8,793 nucleotides of DNA. Source: an uncultured Clostridia bacterium (lineage in GTDB: Bacteria; Bacillota; Clostridia; TANB77; CAG-508). The translations under genes and the position numbers were made by a program. The notes beneath the pieces are model-generated. The model was not told the origin of the DNA. It saw only the letters and a program-made list of their open reading frames with translations, and did not search any database. Below, one piece after another: positions 1-6,235 of the stretch (position 1 is the stretch's first letter; every line of letters starts with the position of its first letter). The stretch spans positions 1-8,793 of the forward strand of contig CAJFQT010000054.1 of the NCBI GenBank assembly GCA_904419095.1. Direction: 5' to 3'.

Positions 1-52
1 CTCCATTTTAATTAAATCAAAATACTTTATAAAATGAAAAGGAGAGATAAAA

Positions 53-1102
53 ATGCAAAAGAAAACAAAAGAAAACGTTGGTATTACACTAATAGCACTG
101 GTAATTACAATAATAGTATTACTAATATTGGCAGGAATAACAATATCGGCACTATCAGGGGACAATGGAATATTGACAAATGCAAGTAGAGCAAAATATG
201 CAACAGAGTTATCACAATATAAAGAAGAATTAGAAAGATATAAAGGGGAAAAGTTACTAGAAGACACTTCTTTTGAGGAAGAAAGCTTAATATCATCAGA
301 AAATACATTAGACTATAATACAAAACCAGAAGAAGAAACAGGAAACATATATAATGTAATAGCAAGTTTAAAAGGAAGTGACTTTGCTGGAAAATTAGAA
401 GTTATCAAAGGAGAATTATTATTAAATTCTCAAAATAAAACAGAAATACAAGTAGCACAAAGTGTAGGAATAGCAGTAAATCCATACGAAATAATAGAAG
501 GAGAATTAATTTCTTCTGATGGAAATTTACTTTTAATGGATAGCACAGGAACATTGAGAATACCAGAAACAGTAACATCAATAGGAGAAGGAGCTTTTGC
601 AAATTTGGAAGGACTAAAAACAATAATAATACCAGGAACAGTTAAAGAAATAAAAAAGAATGCCTTCAGAAATAACAAAGATTTAGAAACAGTAATAATG
701 GAAGAAGGAGTTCAAATTATTGGACAAGCTGCTTTTTATACTTGTAATAATCTGAAAAAAGTAAATATGCCAGAATCTTTAAAAGAAATTAGATCATCAG
801 CTTTTTTTCAGTGTATTAATCTAAAAGAGATATCAATTCCAGAAAATATAAAAGAAATAAACGAATGGGTTCTTTCGAAATGTAATAGCTTAGAAAATAT
901 TCAATTACCAGAAGGACTAACTAGCATAAAAGCATATGCTTTTGGAGATAACAATAGTTTGAAAAAAATAAAAATACCTAAAAATGTAAGAACAATAGGA
1001 GAAGGAGCCTTTTCAAGTTGTAATAATCTTGAAGACATAATTATAGATTCTGAAAATCAGAATTATATCTATGAAGAACGGATTATTGATGACAAAAGAT
1101 AA
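53..1102 (+). CDS. BspA-like leucine-rich-repeat surface protein with pilin-like N-terminus, 5' part of a frame-broken gene
   Basis: A strong ribosome binding site (AAGGAGAG, 39-46) lies 6 bases before ATG 53. Residues 1-10 are basic and end in Gly. A hydrophobic segment follows (about 11-33, beginning ITLIALV), resembling a class III (type IV pilin-like) signal with the Gly|hydrophobic junction cut by prepilin peptidases; the usual Glu at +5 is Ala here. Residues 45-95 are acidic, helical and low in complexity. From about 168 on there are LRR_5/BspA-type repeats of roughly 23 residues (pattern IP..V..I...AF..C..L). The frame stops at 1102, but the last seven residues after the CGG codon at 1079 do not fit the repeat. 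The homologous continuation is in the frame opening at 1080, so this is the N-terminal 342 residues of a predicted 642-residue protein. Families of this kind are cell-surface proteins; the ligand is unknown. The domain call is firm. Whether the gene is functional is uncertain. Confidence 0.88.
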   Translation: MQKKTKENVGITLIALVITIIVLLILAGITISALSGDNGILTNASRAKYATELSQYKEELERYKGEKLLEDTSFEEESLISSENTLDYNTKPEEETGNIYNVIASLKGSDFAGKLEVIKGELLLNSQNKTEIQVAQSVGIAVNPYEIIEGELISSDGNLLLMDSTGTLRIPETVTSIGEGAFANLEGLKTIIIPGTVKEIKKNAFRNNKDLETVIMEEGVQIIGQAAFYTCNNLKKVNMPESLKEIRSSAFFQCINLKEISIPENIKEINEWVLSKCNSLENIQLPEGLTSIKAYAFGDNNSLKKIKIPKNVRTIGEGAFSSCNNLEDIIIDSENQNYIYEERIIDDKR

Positions 1103-1982
1103 AACTAATATTTTATTTGTTTCAAGTAAAAAACTAGGAACTGGTAATGTTTTTAAGATACCAGAGGGAGTAAAAAAAATAAATACTAATCTATCTGGCT
1201 ATACCAATATAGAAAATTTAATAATCCCAGAAAGTTTTGAAGATATCGAAGCAAAGAATCTTCCAATATATTTAAAAAACATCGAAGTAAATGAGAATAA
1301 TAAATCCTTAACAGTAGAGAATGAGTGCTTATATACAAAGGATAAAAAAACTTTAATTGTTTGTTTTGATCAAGATGAAACTGTAGAACTCTCAAATGTT
1401 TTAGAAAATATATGTGATTATGCATTTAGGTTAGCTCGTAATCTTAAAGTAATAAATTTACCAGATTCTGTTTTTAGTATAGGAGGACAAGCGTTTAGTT
1501 CAAATTCAAATTTGGAAACTTTAACTATAGGAAAAAATGCAAATAAAATTAATCCTATTTTTAAATATCAAAATTACTCAGGTAAAGTCATAATTGATTC
1601 ACAAAATCCAAACTATGCAATTGAAGATAATTTATTATTTAACAAAGATAAAACAGAGTTAATATCTGTACTAAAAGAAATAAATGGCAAATTTATAGTT
1701 CCATCTACAGTAACTAAAATTGGAGACAGTGCATTTCATAATCAAAATAAAATGACAGAAGTAGAATTACCACAAGGCTTAAAATCTATAGGAAATTCAT
1801 TTAATTATTGTTCTAATTTGGTAGAAATTAATATACCAAATACAGTAGAATCAATAGGAAATAATTGTTTTAGCAATTCAGAAAATTTAGATAAAATAAA
1901 GATTGATAACTCAAAAGATAAGATACAAGGAGCGCCTTGGGGAGCTGTAAAAGGAAATAGAATTATTGAATGGTTAAAATAA
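1071..1982 (+). CDS. BspA-like leucine-rich-repeat protein, 3' part of the same frame-broken gene
   Basis: This frame carries on the LRR_5 repeats of the upstream frame. ATG 1071 is probably not a real start: no ribosome binding site precedes it, it lies inside the coding region of the upstream frame, and homology begins at the Gly codon 1080. It contains two more copies of the inter-repeat motif seen at the join (around residues 71-90 and 176-195 of this frame, both ending in (T/N)KDK). More LRR units follow (IP..V..IG..CF...NL). The C-terminus has the 'GAPWGA' motif and ends in a Trp-Leu-Lys, as often seen at the end of clostridial BspA-like proteins, so the far end of the gene looks intact. 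Joined with the 5' part it gives one protein of 642 residues. If no frameshifting occurs, this part is untranslated and the gene is a pseudogene or a sequencing artefact. Confidence 0.82.
   Translation: MKNGLLMTKDKTNILFVSSKKLGTGNVFKIPEGVKKINTNLSGYTNIENLIIPESFEDIEAKNLPIYLKNIEVNENNKSLTVENECLYTKDKKTLIVCFDQDETVELSNVLENICDYAFRLARNLKVINLPDSVFSIGGQAFSSNSNLETLTIGKNANKINPIFKYQNYSGKVIIDSQNPNYAIEDNLLFNKDKTELISVLKEINGKFIVPSTVTKIGDSAFHNQNKMTEVELPQGLKSIGNSFNYCSNLVEINIPNTVESIGNNCFSNSENLDKIKIDNSKDKIQGAPWGAVKGNRIIEWLK
1079..1081 (+). other. In-frame CGG codon at the reading-frame break of the LRR gene (candidate +1 frameshift site)
   Basis: The upstream frame reads GAA GAA CGG ATT here and stops eight codons after the CGG. 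Skipping the C gives GAA GAA GGA TTA TTG, which enters the frame holding the rest of the repeats. Deleting G1076 instead (GAA AAC GGA) restores the same frame. In two later copies of the same motif (N-P-N-Y-A-I-E-D-N-L-L-F and V-E-N-E-C-L-Y) exactly one residue lies between the Glu and the position of Gly343, so the net change is one extra base. No homopolymer or classical slippery heptamer is present. It could be a frameshift signal, a mutation or a sequence error. Confidence 0.6.
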
Positions 1983-2005
1983 ACAAATCTAAAAAATAAT
2001 CACTA

Positions 2006-2056
2006 TGGACGGAAATTCTTTAATACAATTAAAAGATTTTCAAAAATATCCGTCCA
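2006..2056. repeat. GGACGG/CCGTCC hairpin element
   Basis: TGGACGGA (2006-2013) is the exact reverse complement of TCCGTCCA (2049-2056). Inside, AATTCTTT (2014-2021) pairs with AAAGATTT (2032-2039) with one T.T mismatch, leaving a ten-base loop and a 3'-side bulge at 2040-2048. There is no U run after it, so it is not a standard terminator. The GGACGG core recurs twice in the hairpin after obgE, which suggests a dispersed repeat family. From memory, GGGACGG-cored palindromes followed by a TTGACAAAA-like tail are common in Clostridia; a similar tail follows here at 2059-2067. Confidence 0.6.
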
Positions 2057-2099
2057 CCTTGACAAAAATCGTTATAGTTAGCCTAAAAAATAAATTATC

Positions 2100-2190
2100 A
2101 AGAAGGTTGATATATAAATAATTTTTTCAAAGACCTACAGGAATACATAAGAAGTAGTGTCTTGGTAAAAATATATATCAACCTTTTTTA
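2100..2190 (+). ncRNA. Long hairpin with U tract: candidate small RNA or intrinsic terminator
   Basis: AAGGTTGATATATA (2103-2116) is perfectly complementary to TATATATCAACCTT (2172-2185), and six T's run from 2184 to 2189. Inside the long stem, AAGAC-CTAC (2130-2138) pairs with GTAG-T-GTCTT (2154-2163). The two helices are separated by an internal loop (2117-2129 against 2164-2171). The result is a closed rod of about 90 nt with a central bubble and a terminator-like end. It starts 118 bases after the LRR stop codon, so it could terminate that transcript, be a free small RNA, or be a palindromic mobile remnant. The layout recalls a shortened 6S-like rod, but it is much shorter than 6S RNA and I see no conserved sequence to support that name. 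Confidence 0.45.
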
Positions 2191-2202
2191 TTGTATAGAA
2201 AA

Positions 2203-2263
2203 ATCGGCTTCTATCTTGGCTATATGCGGATTTTTTCCGTATACAACAAGAAAAATTTCCGAT
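2203..2263 (+). other. Nested stem structure, possible structured RNA
   Basis: Three helices are nested in order: ATCGG (2203-2207) with CCGAT (2259-2263); TCTTG (2214-2218) with CAAGA (2247-2251); and TATGCGGA (2223-2230) with TCCGTATA (2236-2243), the last closing a T5 loop with one G.U pair. The G.U pair keeps the helix, which is mild support for RNA-level structure. It lies upstream of the trpS promoter, so it is not part of the trpS leader if that promoter is the one used. No known riboswitch or ncRNA family was recognised. Confidence 0.35.
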
Positions 2264-2366
2264 AAAAAGACTTACGTGGCTATGCTGATGTAGCTTTAAT
2301 ACATTTCTTACTATTATAAAATTAAATATGAATTAAAACAAAAAATTTACACCACTAACAAAAATC

Positions 2367-2395
2367 TTGAAATTTTATTAGCAATTTAGTATAAT
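2367..2395 (+). promoter_or_regulatory. Near-consensus housekeeping sigma promoter for trpS
   Basis: TTGAAA (2367-2372), a 17-base spacer, then TATAAT (2390-2395): five of six and six of six matches to the SigA consensus at ideal spacing. Transcription would begin near 2402, about 30 bases before the trpS start codon. Such a short leader leaves no room for a T-box or peptide-dependent attenuator. Confidence 0.8.
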
Positions 2396-2416
2396 AAGTA
2401 TGTCAATAAAAAGAAA

Positions 2417-2425
2417 AAAGGTGAT
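2417..2425 (+). promoter_or_regulatory. Ribosome binding site that fixes the trpS start
   Basis: AAAGGTGAT lies 7 bases before ATG 2433. The alternative in-frame ATG at 2400 overlaps the expected transcription start and has the promoter's -10 box just upstream of it instead of a ribosome binding site, so it is rejected. Confidence 0.75.
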
Positions 2426-2432
2426 AGATAAA

Positions 2433-3446
2433 ATGAAAAAAAGAATATTAACAGGTGATAGACCAACAGGAAAATTACATATAGGGCACTATTTTGGCTC
2501 ACTAAAGAAAAGAGTAGAAATGCAAAATAGCGGTGAATATGACATGTATATATTAATTGCAGATGTTCAAGCATTAACAGACAACTTTAACAATCCAGAA
2601 AAAGTAAGAAAAAATGTAAGAGAACTAATGTTAGACTATTTAGCATGTGGAATAGACCCAGAAAAAACAACAATATATATACAATCAATGATACCAGAAA
2701 CAGCAGAACTAACAGTGTATTATTCTAACTTAGTCACAATAGCAAGATTACAAAGAAATCCAACTGTAAAAACAGAAATATCACAAAAAAAAGAATTATT
2801 CGGAGAAAGTGTAACATATGGCTTTTTAGGATACCCAGTAAGTCAAGCTGCAGACATAACTACATTTGACGGAGAACTTGTTCCAGCAGGAGAAGACCAA
2901 GAACCATTAATCGAACAATGCAGAGAAATAGTAAGAAAATTCAATAACATATACGGAGAAGTTTTAAAAGAACCTCAAATAGTATTATCAGAAGGAAAAA
3001 GAATTAAAGGATTAGACGGAAATGAAAAAATGGGAAAATCACTAGGAAATGCAATCTATTTATCAGATAGTGAAGAAGAAATAAGAAAAAAAGTAATGAG
3101 TGCTGTAACAGATCCTAATAGAATAAAAAAAGATGATTTAGGAAATCCTGATATATGCATGGTAGCATACTATCATAAATTATTTTCAACAGACGAAGAA
3201 GTAAAAACAGTATGTGATGAATGTAGAGCAGGAAAAAGAGGCTGTGTAGCTTGTAAAAAACAATTAGCAGAAAATATAATTGAATATTTAAGACCAATTA
3301 GAGAAAAAAGAAAATATTATGAAGAACATCCAGAATTGGTAGACAAATTTTTAATAGAAGGTACAGAAAAAGCTAGAAAAACAGCAAAAGAAACAATGAA
3401 AAAAGTAAAAAAGGCAATGAAATTAGATTATTTTGAAAATTATTAA
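2433..3446 (+). CDS. trpS: Tryptophanyl-tRNA synthetase
   Basis: This cytosolic class I aminoacyl-tRNA synthetase charges tRNA-Trp with tryptophan using ATP. The product is 337 residues, normal for bacterial TrpRS. It opens with MKKRILTGDRPTGKLHIGHY, which contains the HIGH signature (residues 16-19) of the Rossmann fold; the second ATP-binding signature is KMGKS at 199-203. In the C-terminal anticodon-binding part the cysteines C242, C264, C271 and C274 are spaced C-x21-C-x6-C-x2-C, close to the [4Fe-4S]-binding C-x22-C-x6-C-x2-C of Thermotoga maritima TrpRS; an extra Cys sits at 261. The gene has its own promoter and no T-box leader. A 140-base A/T-only gap with no convincing terminator separates it from the next gene, so read-through is possible. 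Identity is very secure; the cluster is inferred. Confidence 0.97.
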   Translation: MKKRILTGDRPTGKLHIGHYFGSLKKRVEMQNSGEYDMYILIADVQALTDNFNNPEKVRKNVRELMLDYLACGIDPEKTTIYIQSMIPETAELTVYYSNLVTIARLQRNPTVKTEISQKKELFGESVTYGFLGYPVSQAADITTFDGELVPAGEDQEPLIEQCREIVRKFNNIYGEVLKEPQIVLSEGKRIKGLDGNEKMGKSLGNAIYLSDSEEEIRKKVMSAVTDPNRIKKDDLGNPDICMVAYYHKLFSTDEEVKTVCDECRAGKRGCVACKKQLAENIIEYLRPIREKRKYYEEHPELVDKFLIEGTEKARKTAKETMKKVKKAMKLDYFENY

Positions 3447-3586
3447 TCAATATATTTTTTAGAAAAATATTAACTAATATACTAAAAATACTAAAGATAT
3501 TAAACACTCTATTTGAAAAAATAGAAGTAAATAATAGTTCAAAGGAAAGAAATTTAAAAACTTAAGAAAATTTAAAGGAGATACAT

Positions 3587-4696
3587 ATGGGATGGTTAAG
3601 AAAATTATTAGATTTTTTATCAGGAAAAAATAAAACAAAACTATTAAATCCACCAAAAAATATTGAAACACAAATACAAGAAGTAAGAAAAAATAGAAAT
3701 GAAGTAGAAATAGATAGTTTTGATAACGAGAATAAAGTAATACTATGGGATGCACATATAGACAAGATTTTAACACATGAAGATGGATATGAAACAAACT
3801 TAGTAATGGCAAAAATCATAAGAAAAAGAGATGAAGATGCATATTTTATAGATTCAAATGATTATGTACTTTTTGAAGTAGATAGAAAGCAAGAAATCAC
3901 AGAAGAATTATTAGAAAAAGTAGCAGAATGCTATGATCTTGTTAAAAGACCTGATTCTAAAGAACTATGTACATATCTAGGACTTATGGGGATAAACAAA
4001 GAAAACCAAACATACAATATCATGTCAAAATTACCAGGAACAGAACAATATATAAGAAAAATAATAGAGCCACATTTAGAAGGTCAAAGAAGAAAAAGAG
4101 AACAATCATTCCAAAGACAAGAATTTTTAGATAGAATAGATGAAAGAGAAACAATAGATAATTATAAAGAAAAACAAAAAGAAATAAATGCAGAGAGATT
4201 AAAAAGACCATATTTGGAAGAAACAAAGATATATCGTAGTAGAAACAATAAAAGCTATGAAGACTTTGAAGGAATAAATATTAATAATGGAGAAATACTA
4301 AGATTACATCAGGTAAGAAAAATTGGAAAAATAATAGAAGAAAATGGAAATAGCTCATATTTATATTCTGGAATATTAAATTCAGTTAATAGTATAACAG
4401 ATGAAATTACAGTAAATAGAGCGGGAATAGTTGAAGGATTTCCAATATGTTTTGAATTACCTGATGCCTTAGATAGAATAGTAGAAAAAAATGACGAAGT
4501 TCAAATAAAACAAGTTTTAAGATTACTTTCTTACGATAAAAACTTTGAAAATGCAAAAGAACTTAAATATATAGGAAAACTTACATCAGATGATGTTGTA
4601 GAACATGTGAAAGAATCTAATAATGAAATTATTAGAAAAAAAGTACAAGAAGAGAAACAAGAGTACAGAAAAATAATTGACAATATGGAAAGATAG
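3587..4696 (+). CDS. Uncharacterised 369-residue charged protein
   Basis: I do not recognise this family. A ribosome binding site (AAAGGAG, 3574-3580) lies 6 bases before ATG 3587, and codon use matches the neighbours, so the gene is real. The first 15 residues (MGWLRKLLDFLSG) could form an amphipathic helix. No signal peptide or full transmembrane segment is visible, so the protein is probably cytosolic, perhaps membrane-touching. Residues 45-100 look like a compact alpha/beta region rich in aromatic and acidic residues (VILWDAHID, YFIDSNDYVLFEVD). Residues 160-215 are extremely rich in Lys, Arg and Glu and likely helical or coiled coil. Residues 228-335 form a second folded part (GEILRLHQVRKIG, FPICFELPDALDRIV), followed by a charged helical tail. 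No catalytic motif stands out. It ends 40 bases before obgE with no visible promoter between, so the two are probably cotranscribed; that proximity alone does not assign a function. Confidence 0.85.
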   Translation: MGWLRKLLDFLSGKNKTKLLNPPKNIETQIQEVRKNRNEVEIDSFDNENKVILWDAHIDKILTHEDGYETNLVMAKIIRKRDEDAYFIDSNDYVLFEVDRKQEITEELLEKVAECYDLVKRPDSKELCTYLGLMGINKENQTYNIMSKLPGTEQYIRKIIEPHLEGQRRKREQSFQRQEFLDRIDERETIDNYKEKQKEINAERLKRPYLEETKIYRSRNNKSYEDFEGININNGEILRLHQVRKIGKIIEENGNSSYLYSGILNSVNSITDEITVNRAGIVEGFPICFELPDALDRIVEKNDEVQIKQVLRLLSYDKNFENAKELKYIGKLTSDDVVEHVKESNNEIIRKKVQEEKQEYRKIIDNMER

Positions 4697-4720
4697 TACA
4701 TGCCTATCAAAACAGAAAAT

Positions 4721-4730
4721 AAAAAGGAGA
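4721..4730 (+). promoter_or_regulatory. Ribosome binding site that fixes the obgE start
   Basis: AAAAAGGAGA ends 6 bases before ATG 4737. A longer in-frame ATG at 4677 lies inside the preceding gene, has no ribosome binding site, and would add 20 residues ahead of the conserved Obg N-terminus, so it is rejected. Confidence 0.8.
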
Positions 4731-4736
4731 ATTAAG

Positions 4737-6011
4737 ATGTTCACAGATTACACAAAAATAATAATTAAATCAGGAGATGGAGGAAATGGAGCAGCAACAT
4801 TCCGTCGAGAAAAATATGTAGCAGCAGGAGGACCAGATGGTGGAGACGGAGGAAAAGGTGGAGACATCTATTTTACTGTTGACAAAGATAAAAACACACT
4901 AATCGACTTTAGATATAATAAAAGATATAAAGCTGGAAATGGTCAAAATGGAAGTGGGAATCATTGTAATGGAAAATATGGAGAAGACTTATATATCAAA
5001 GTACCAATAGGAACAGTAATAAAAGACGCAGAAACAAATAAAGTAATAGCAGACTTATCCAAACCAGGACAAACAGAACTAATATTACAAGGAGGAAGAG
5101 GAGGAAGAGGAAACTCACACTTCGCAACACCAACAAGACAAGCCCCAAGATTTTCAGAAGACGGAGACAAAGGAGAAGAGAAAGAAGTAATATTAGAACT
5201 AAAATTACTAGCAGATGTAGGACTATTAGGCTATCCAAATGTTGGAAAATCAACATTCCTATCAAAAGTAACAGAAGCAAGACCTAAAATTGCAAATTAT
5301 CATTTTACAACATTAGAACCAAATCTAGGAGTTGTAAAAACAAAATCAGGAGATGGATTCGTAATAGCAGACATACCAGGAATAATAGAAGGTGCAAGTG
5401 AAGGAGTAGGTTTAGGACTTCAATTTTTAAGACATATAGAAAGGACAAGACTATTATTACACTTTATAGACGTATCAGGACAAGAAGGAAGAAACGCAGT
5501 AGAAGACTTCAATACAATAAATGCAGAATTAAAAAAGTATAGTGAAAAACTAAGCACAAGGAAACAAATAATAGTTGCAACAAAAATAGATGCAATGCAA
5601 GATGACACAAATCTAAAAGAACTAGAAAAATTAGCCAAAAAAGAAAAATTAGAATTATACAAAATATCAGCAGTAACAGGAGAAGGAGTACAAGAACTAA
5701 TAGACCATGTTTCAAAAATACTAAAAGACTTACCAAAAGAAGACCTATTCGAATATGAAGAAAAAATAGTATACACACTAAAAGACAAAGAACAAGAATG
5801 GACAGCAAGAAAAGAAGGAGATATATTCATAGTAGAAGGAAGAGCAGTAGACAGACTAATGGGAAGAATAAACATAGAAGATAATGAATCAATGTACTAT
5901 TTCCATAAATGCTTAAAAAATATGGGAATAGACGACAAACTAAAAGAATTAGGAATATGTGATGGAGACACAGTACTAATTTCAGATTGGGAATTAGAAT
6001 GGCAAGAATAG
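4737..6011 (+). CDS. obgE: GTPase Obg (ObgE/CgtA)
   Basis: Obg is a conserved GTPase that binds the large ribosomal subunit and is linked to ribosome maturation, stringent response and, in Bacillus, stress and sporulation control. The product is 424 residues with the full three-domain layout. The glycine-rich Obg fold covers about 1-158 (GDGGNGAATFRREK, GGDGGKGGD and GGRGGRGN). The G domain has G1 GYPNVGKST (165-173), the switch I TT pair at 191-192, G3 DIPG (212-215), G4 TKID (282-285) and G5 SAVTGEG (311-317). The C-terminal OCT domain covers about 345-424 (KEGDIFIVEGRAVDRLMGRI) and ends in a short acidic tail. All nucleotide-binding motifs are intact. It probably shares a transcript with the unknown gene upstream and is followed by a hairpin. 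No anomaly was seen. Confidence 0.97.
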   Translation: MFTDYTKIIIKSGDGGNGAATFRREKYVAAGGPDGGDGGKGGDIYFTVDKDKNTLIDFRYNKRYKAGNGQNGSGNHCNGKYGEDLYIKVPIGTVIKDAETNKVIADLSKPGQTELILQGGRGGRGNSHFATPTRQAPRFSEDGDKGEEKEVILELKLLADVGLLGYPNVGKSTFLSKVTEARPKIANYHFTTLEPNLGVVKTKSGDGFVIADIPGIIEGASEGVGLGLQFLRHIERTRLLLHFIDVSGQEGRNAVEDFNTINAELKKYSEKLSTRKQIIVATKIDAMQDDTNLKELEKLAKKEKLELYKISAVTGEGVQELIDHVSKILKDLPKEDLFEYEEKIVYTLKDKEQEWTARKEGDIFIVEGRAVDRLMGRINIEDNESMYYFHKCLKNMGIDDKLKELGICDGDTVLISDWELEWQE

Positions 6012-6016
6012 GGATT

Positions 6017-6067
6017 GAGGGACGGTCCTTAAAATCCTTCCTAGAAGGGATTTTGGGGACGGACCTC
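6017..6067. repeat. Hairpin with two GGACGG cores, downstream of obgE
   Basis: It begins 6 bases after the obgE stop. The inner helix AAAATCC-TTC (6031-6040) pairs with GAA-GGGATTTT (6044-6054) with a single G bulge and a three-base CTA loop. Outside it, GAGG (6017-6020) pairs with CCTC (6064-6067), and the GACGG cores (6021-6025 and 6058-6062) face each other with tandem G.A mismatches and G.U pairs. It is strikingly GC-rich for this genome. The GGACGG core is shared with the hairpin at 2006-2056, also 51 nt long. It may help stop obgE transcription or protect the 3' end, but no U run follows directly. A REP-like dispersed element is the most likely identity. Confidence 0.6.
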
Positions 6068-6078
6068 TAAATTTTAAT

Positions 6079-6100
6079 AAAAATATTGAAGTATTTTTTT
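6079..6100 (+). terminator. Weak A/T-only stem with T run after obgE
   Basis: AAAAATA (6079-6085) can pair with TATTTTT (6092-6098) around a six-base loop, and the T run continues to 6100. With no G-C pairs the stem is weak. Together with the GC-rich hairpin just before it, it may end the obgE transcript. Confidence 0.35.
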
Positions 6101-6117
6101 GATTAAGAAGAATAGAG

Positions 6118-6147
6118 TTGAGAAAAATAACATAGCTCTAATAAAAT
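6118..6147 (+). promoter_or_regulatory. Candidate promoter for the LTA-synthase-family gene
   Basis: TTGAGA (6118-6123), an 18-base spacer, then TAAAAT (6142-6147): a fair but not ideal SigA-like match about 90 bases before the start codon. A consensus TATAAT at 6181-6186 lacks a good -35 partner and is an alternative. The position suits separate transcription from obgE. Confidence 0.4.
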
Positions 6148-6235
6148 TATGCAAAACAAAGCTTACCTAAATAAAAAATATATAATTAAAATAAAACAGA
6201 AAAAGTAGTGAAAAATCAAATAAAGGAATATATTT

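Larger units (their letters stand above)
1983..2432. other. Gene-free intergenic region with several inverted repeats
   Basis: No open frame of useful size with a ribosome binding site lies here on either strand. The region holds a GGACGG/CCGTCC hairpin (2006-2056), a long hairpin with a U tail (2100-2189), a second nested fold (2203-2263) and the trpS promoter (2367-2395). An imperfect direct repeat (TGGCTATATGCGGA at 2217-2230 and TGGCTATGCTGA at 2277-2288) is of unknown meaning. I found none of the conserved T-box, FMN, TPP, cobalamin or guanine-type riboswitch cores that I can recognise by eye. Confidence 0.7.

Noticed and set aside
2059..2089. TTGACA at 2059 as the -35 box of a promoter for the hairpin RNA
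   Set aside because: The best -10 candidate (TAAAAA at 2084) is poor and 19 bases away; TTGACA is more likely the tail of the GGACGG repeat.
2100..2190. 6S RNA
   Set aside because: The rod-with-bubble layout is suggestive, but about 90 nt is far shorter than known 6S RNAs and no conserved sequence supports it.
2061..2400. T-box or other known riboswitch upstream of trpS
   Set aside because: No GGTGGTACCGCG-type T-box core or other recognisable conserved core was seen, and the promoter lies downstream of the folds.
2400..2432. Longer trpS start at ATG 2400
   Set aside because: It overlaps the predicted transcription start, has no ribosome binding site, and adds residues ahead of the conserved N-terminus. 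ATG 2433 has a well-spaced AAAGGTGAT.
3447..3475. Terminator after trpS
   Set aside because: Only a bulged all-A/T stem is possible, with no clean U run after it.
4677..4736. Longer obgE start at ATG 4677
   Set aside because: It lies within the upstream gene, lacks a ribosome binding site and precedes the conserved MFTDYTKI start.
4961..5875. Long minus-strand open frames inside obgE
   Set aside because: They are Leu/Ser-rich antisense shadows of an AT-biased gene, with no ribosome binding sites or domain-like sequence.
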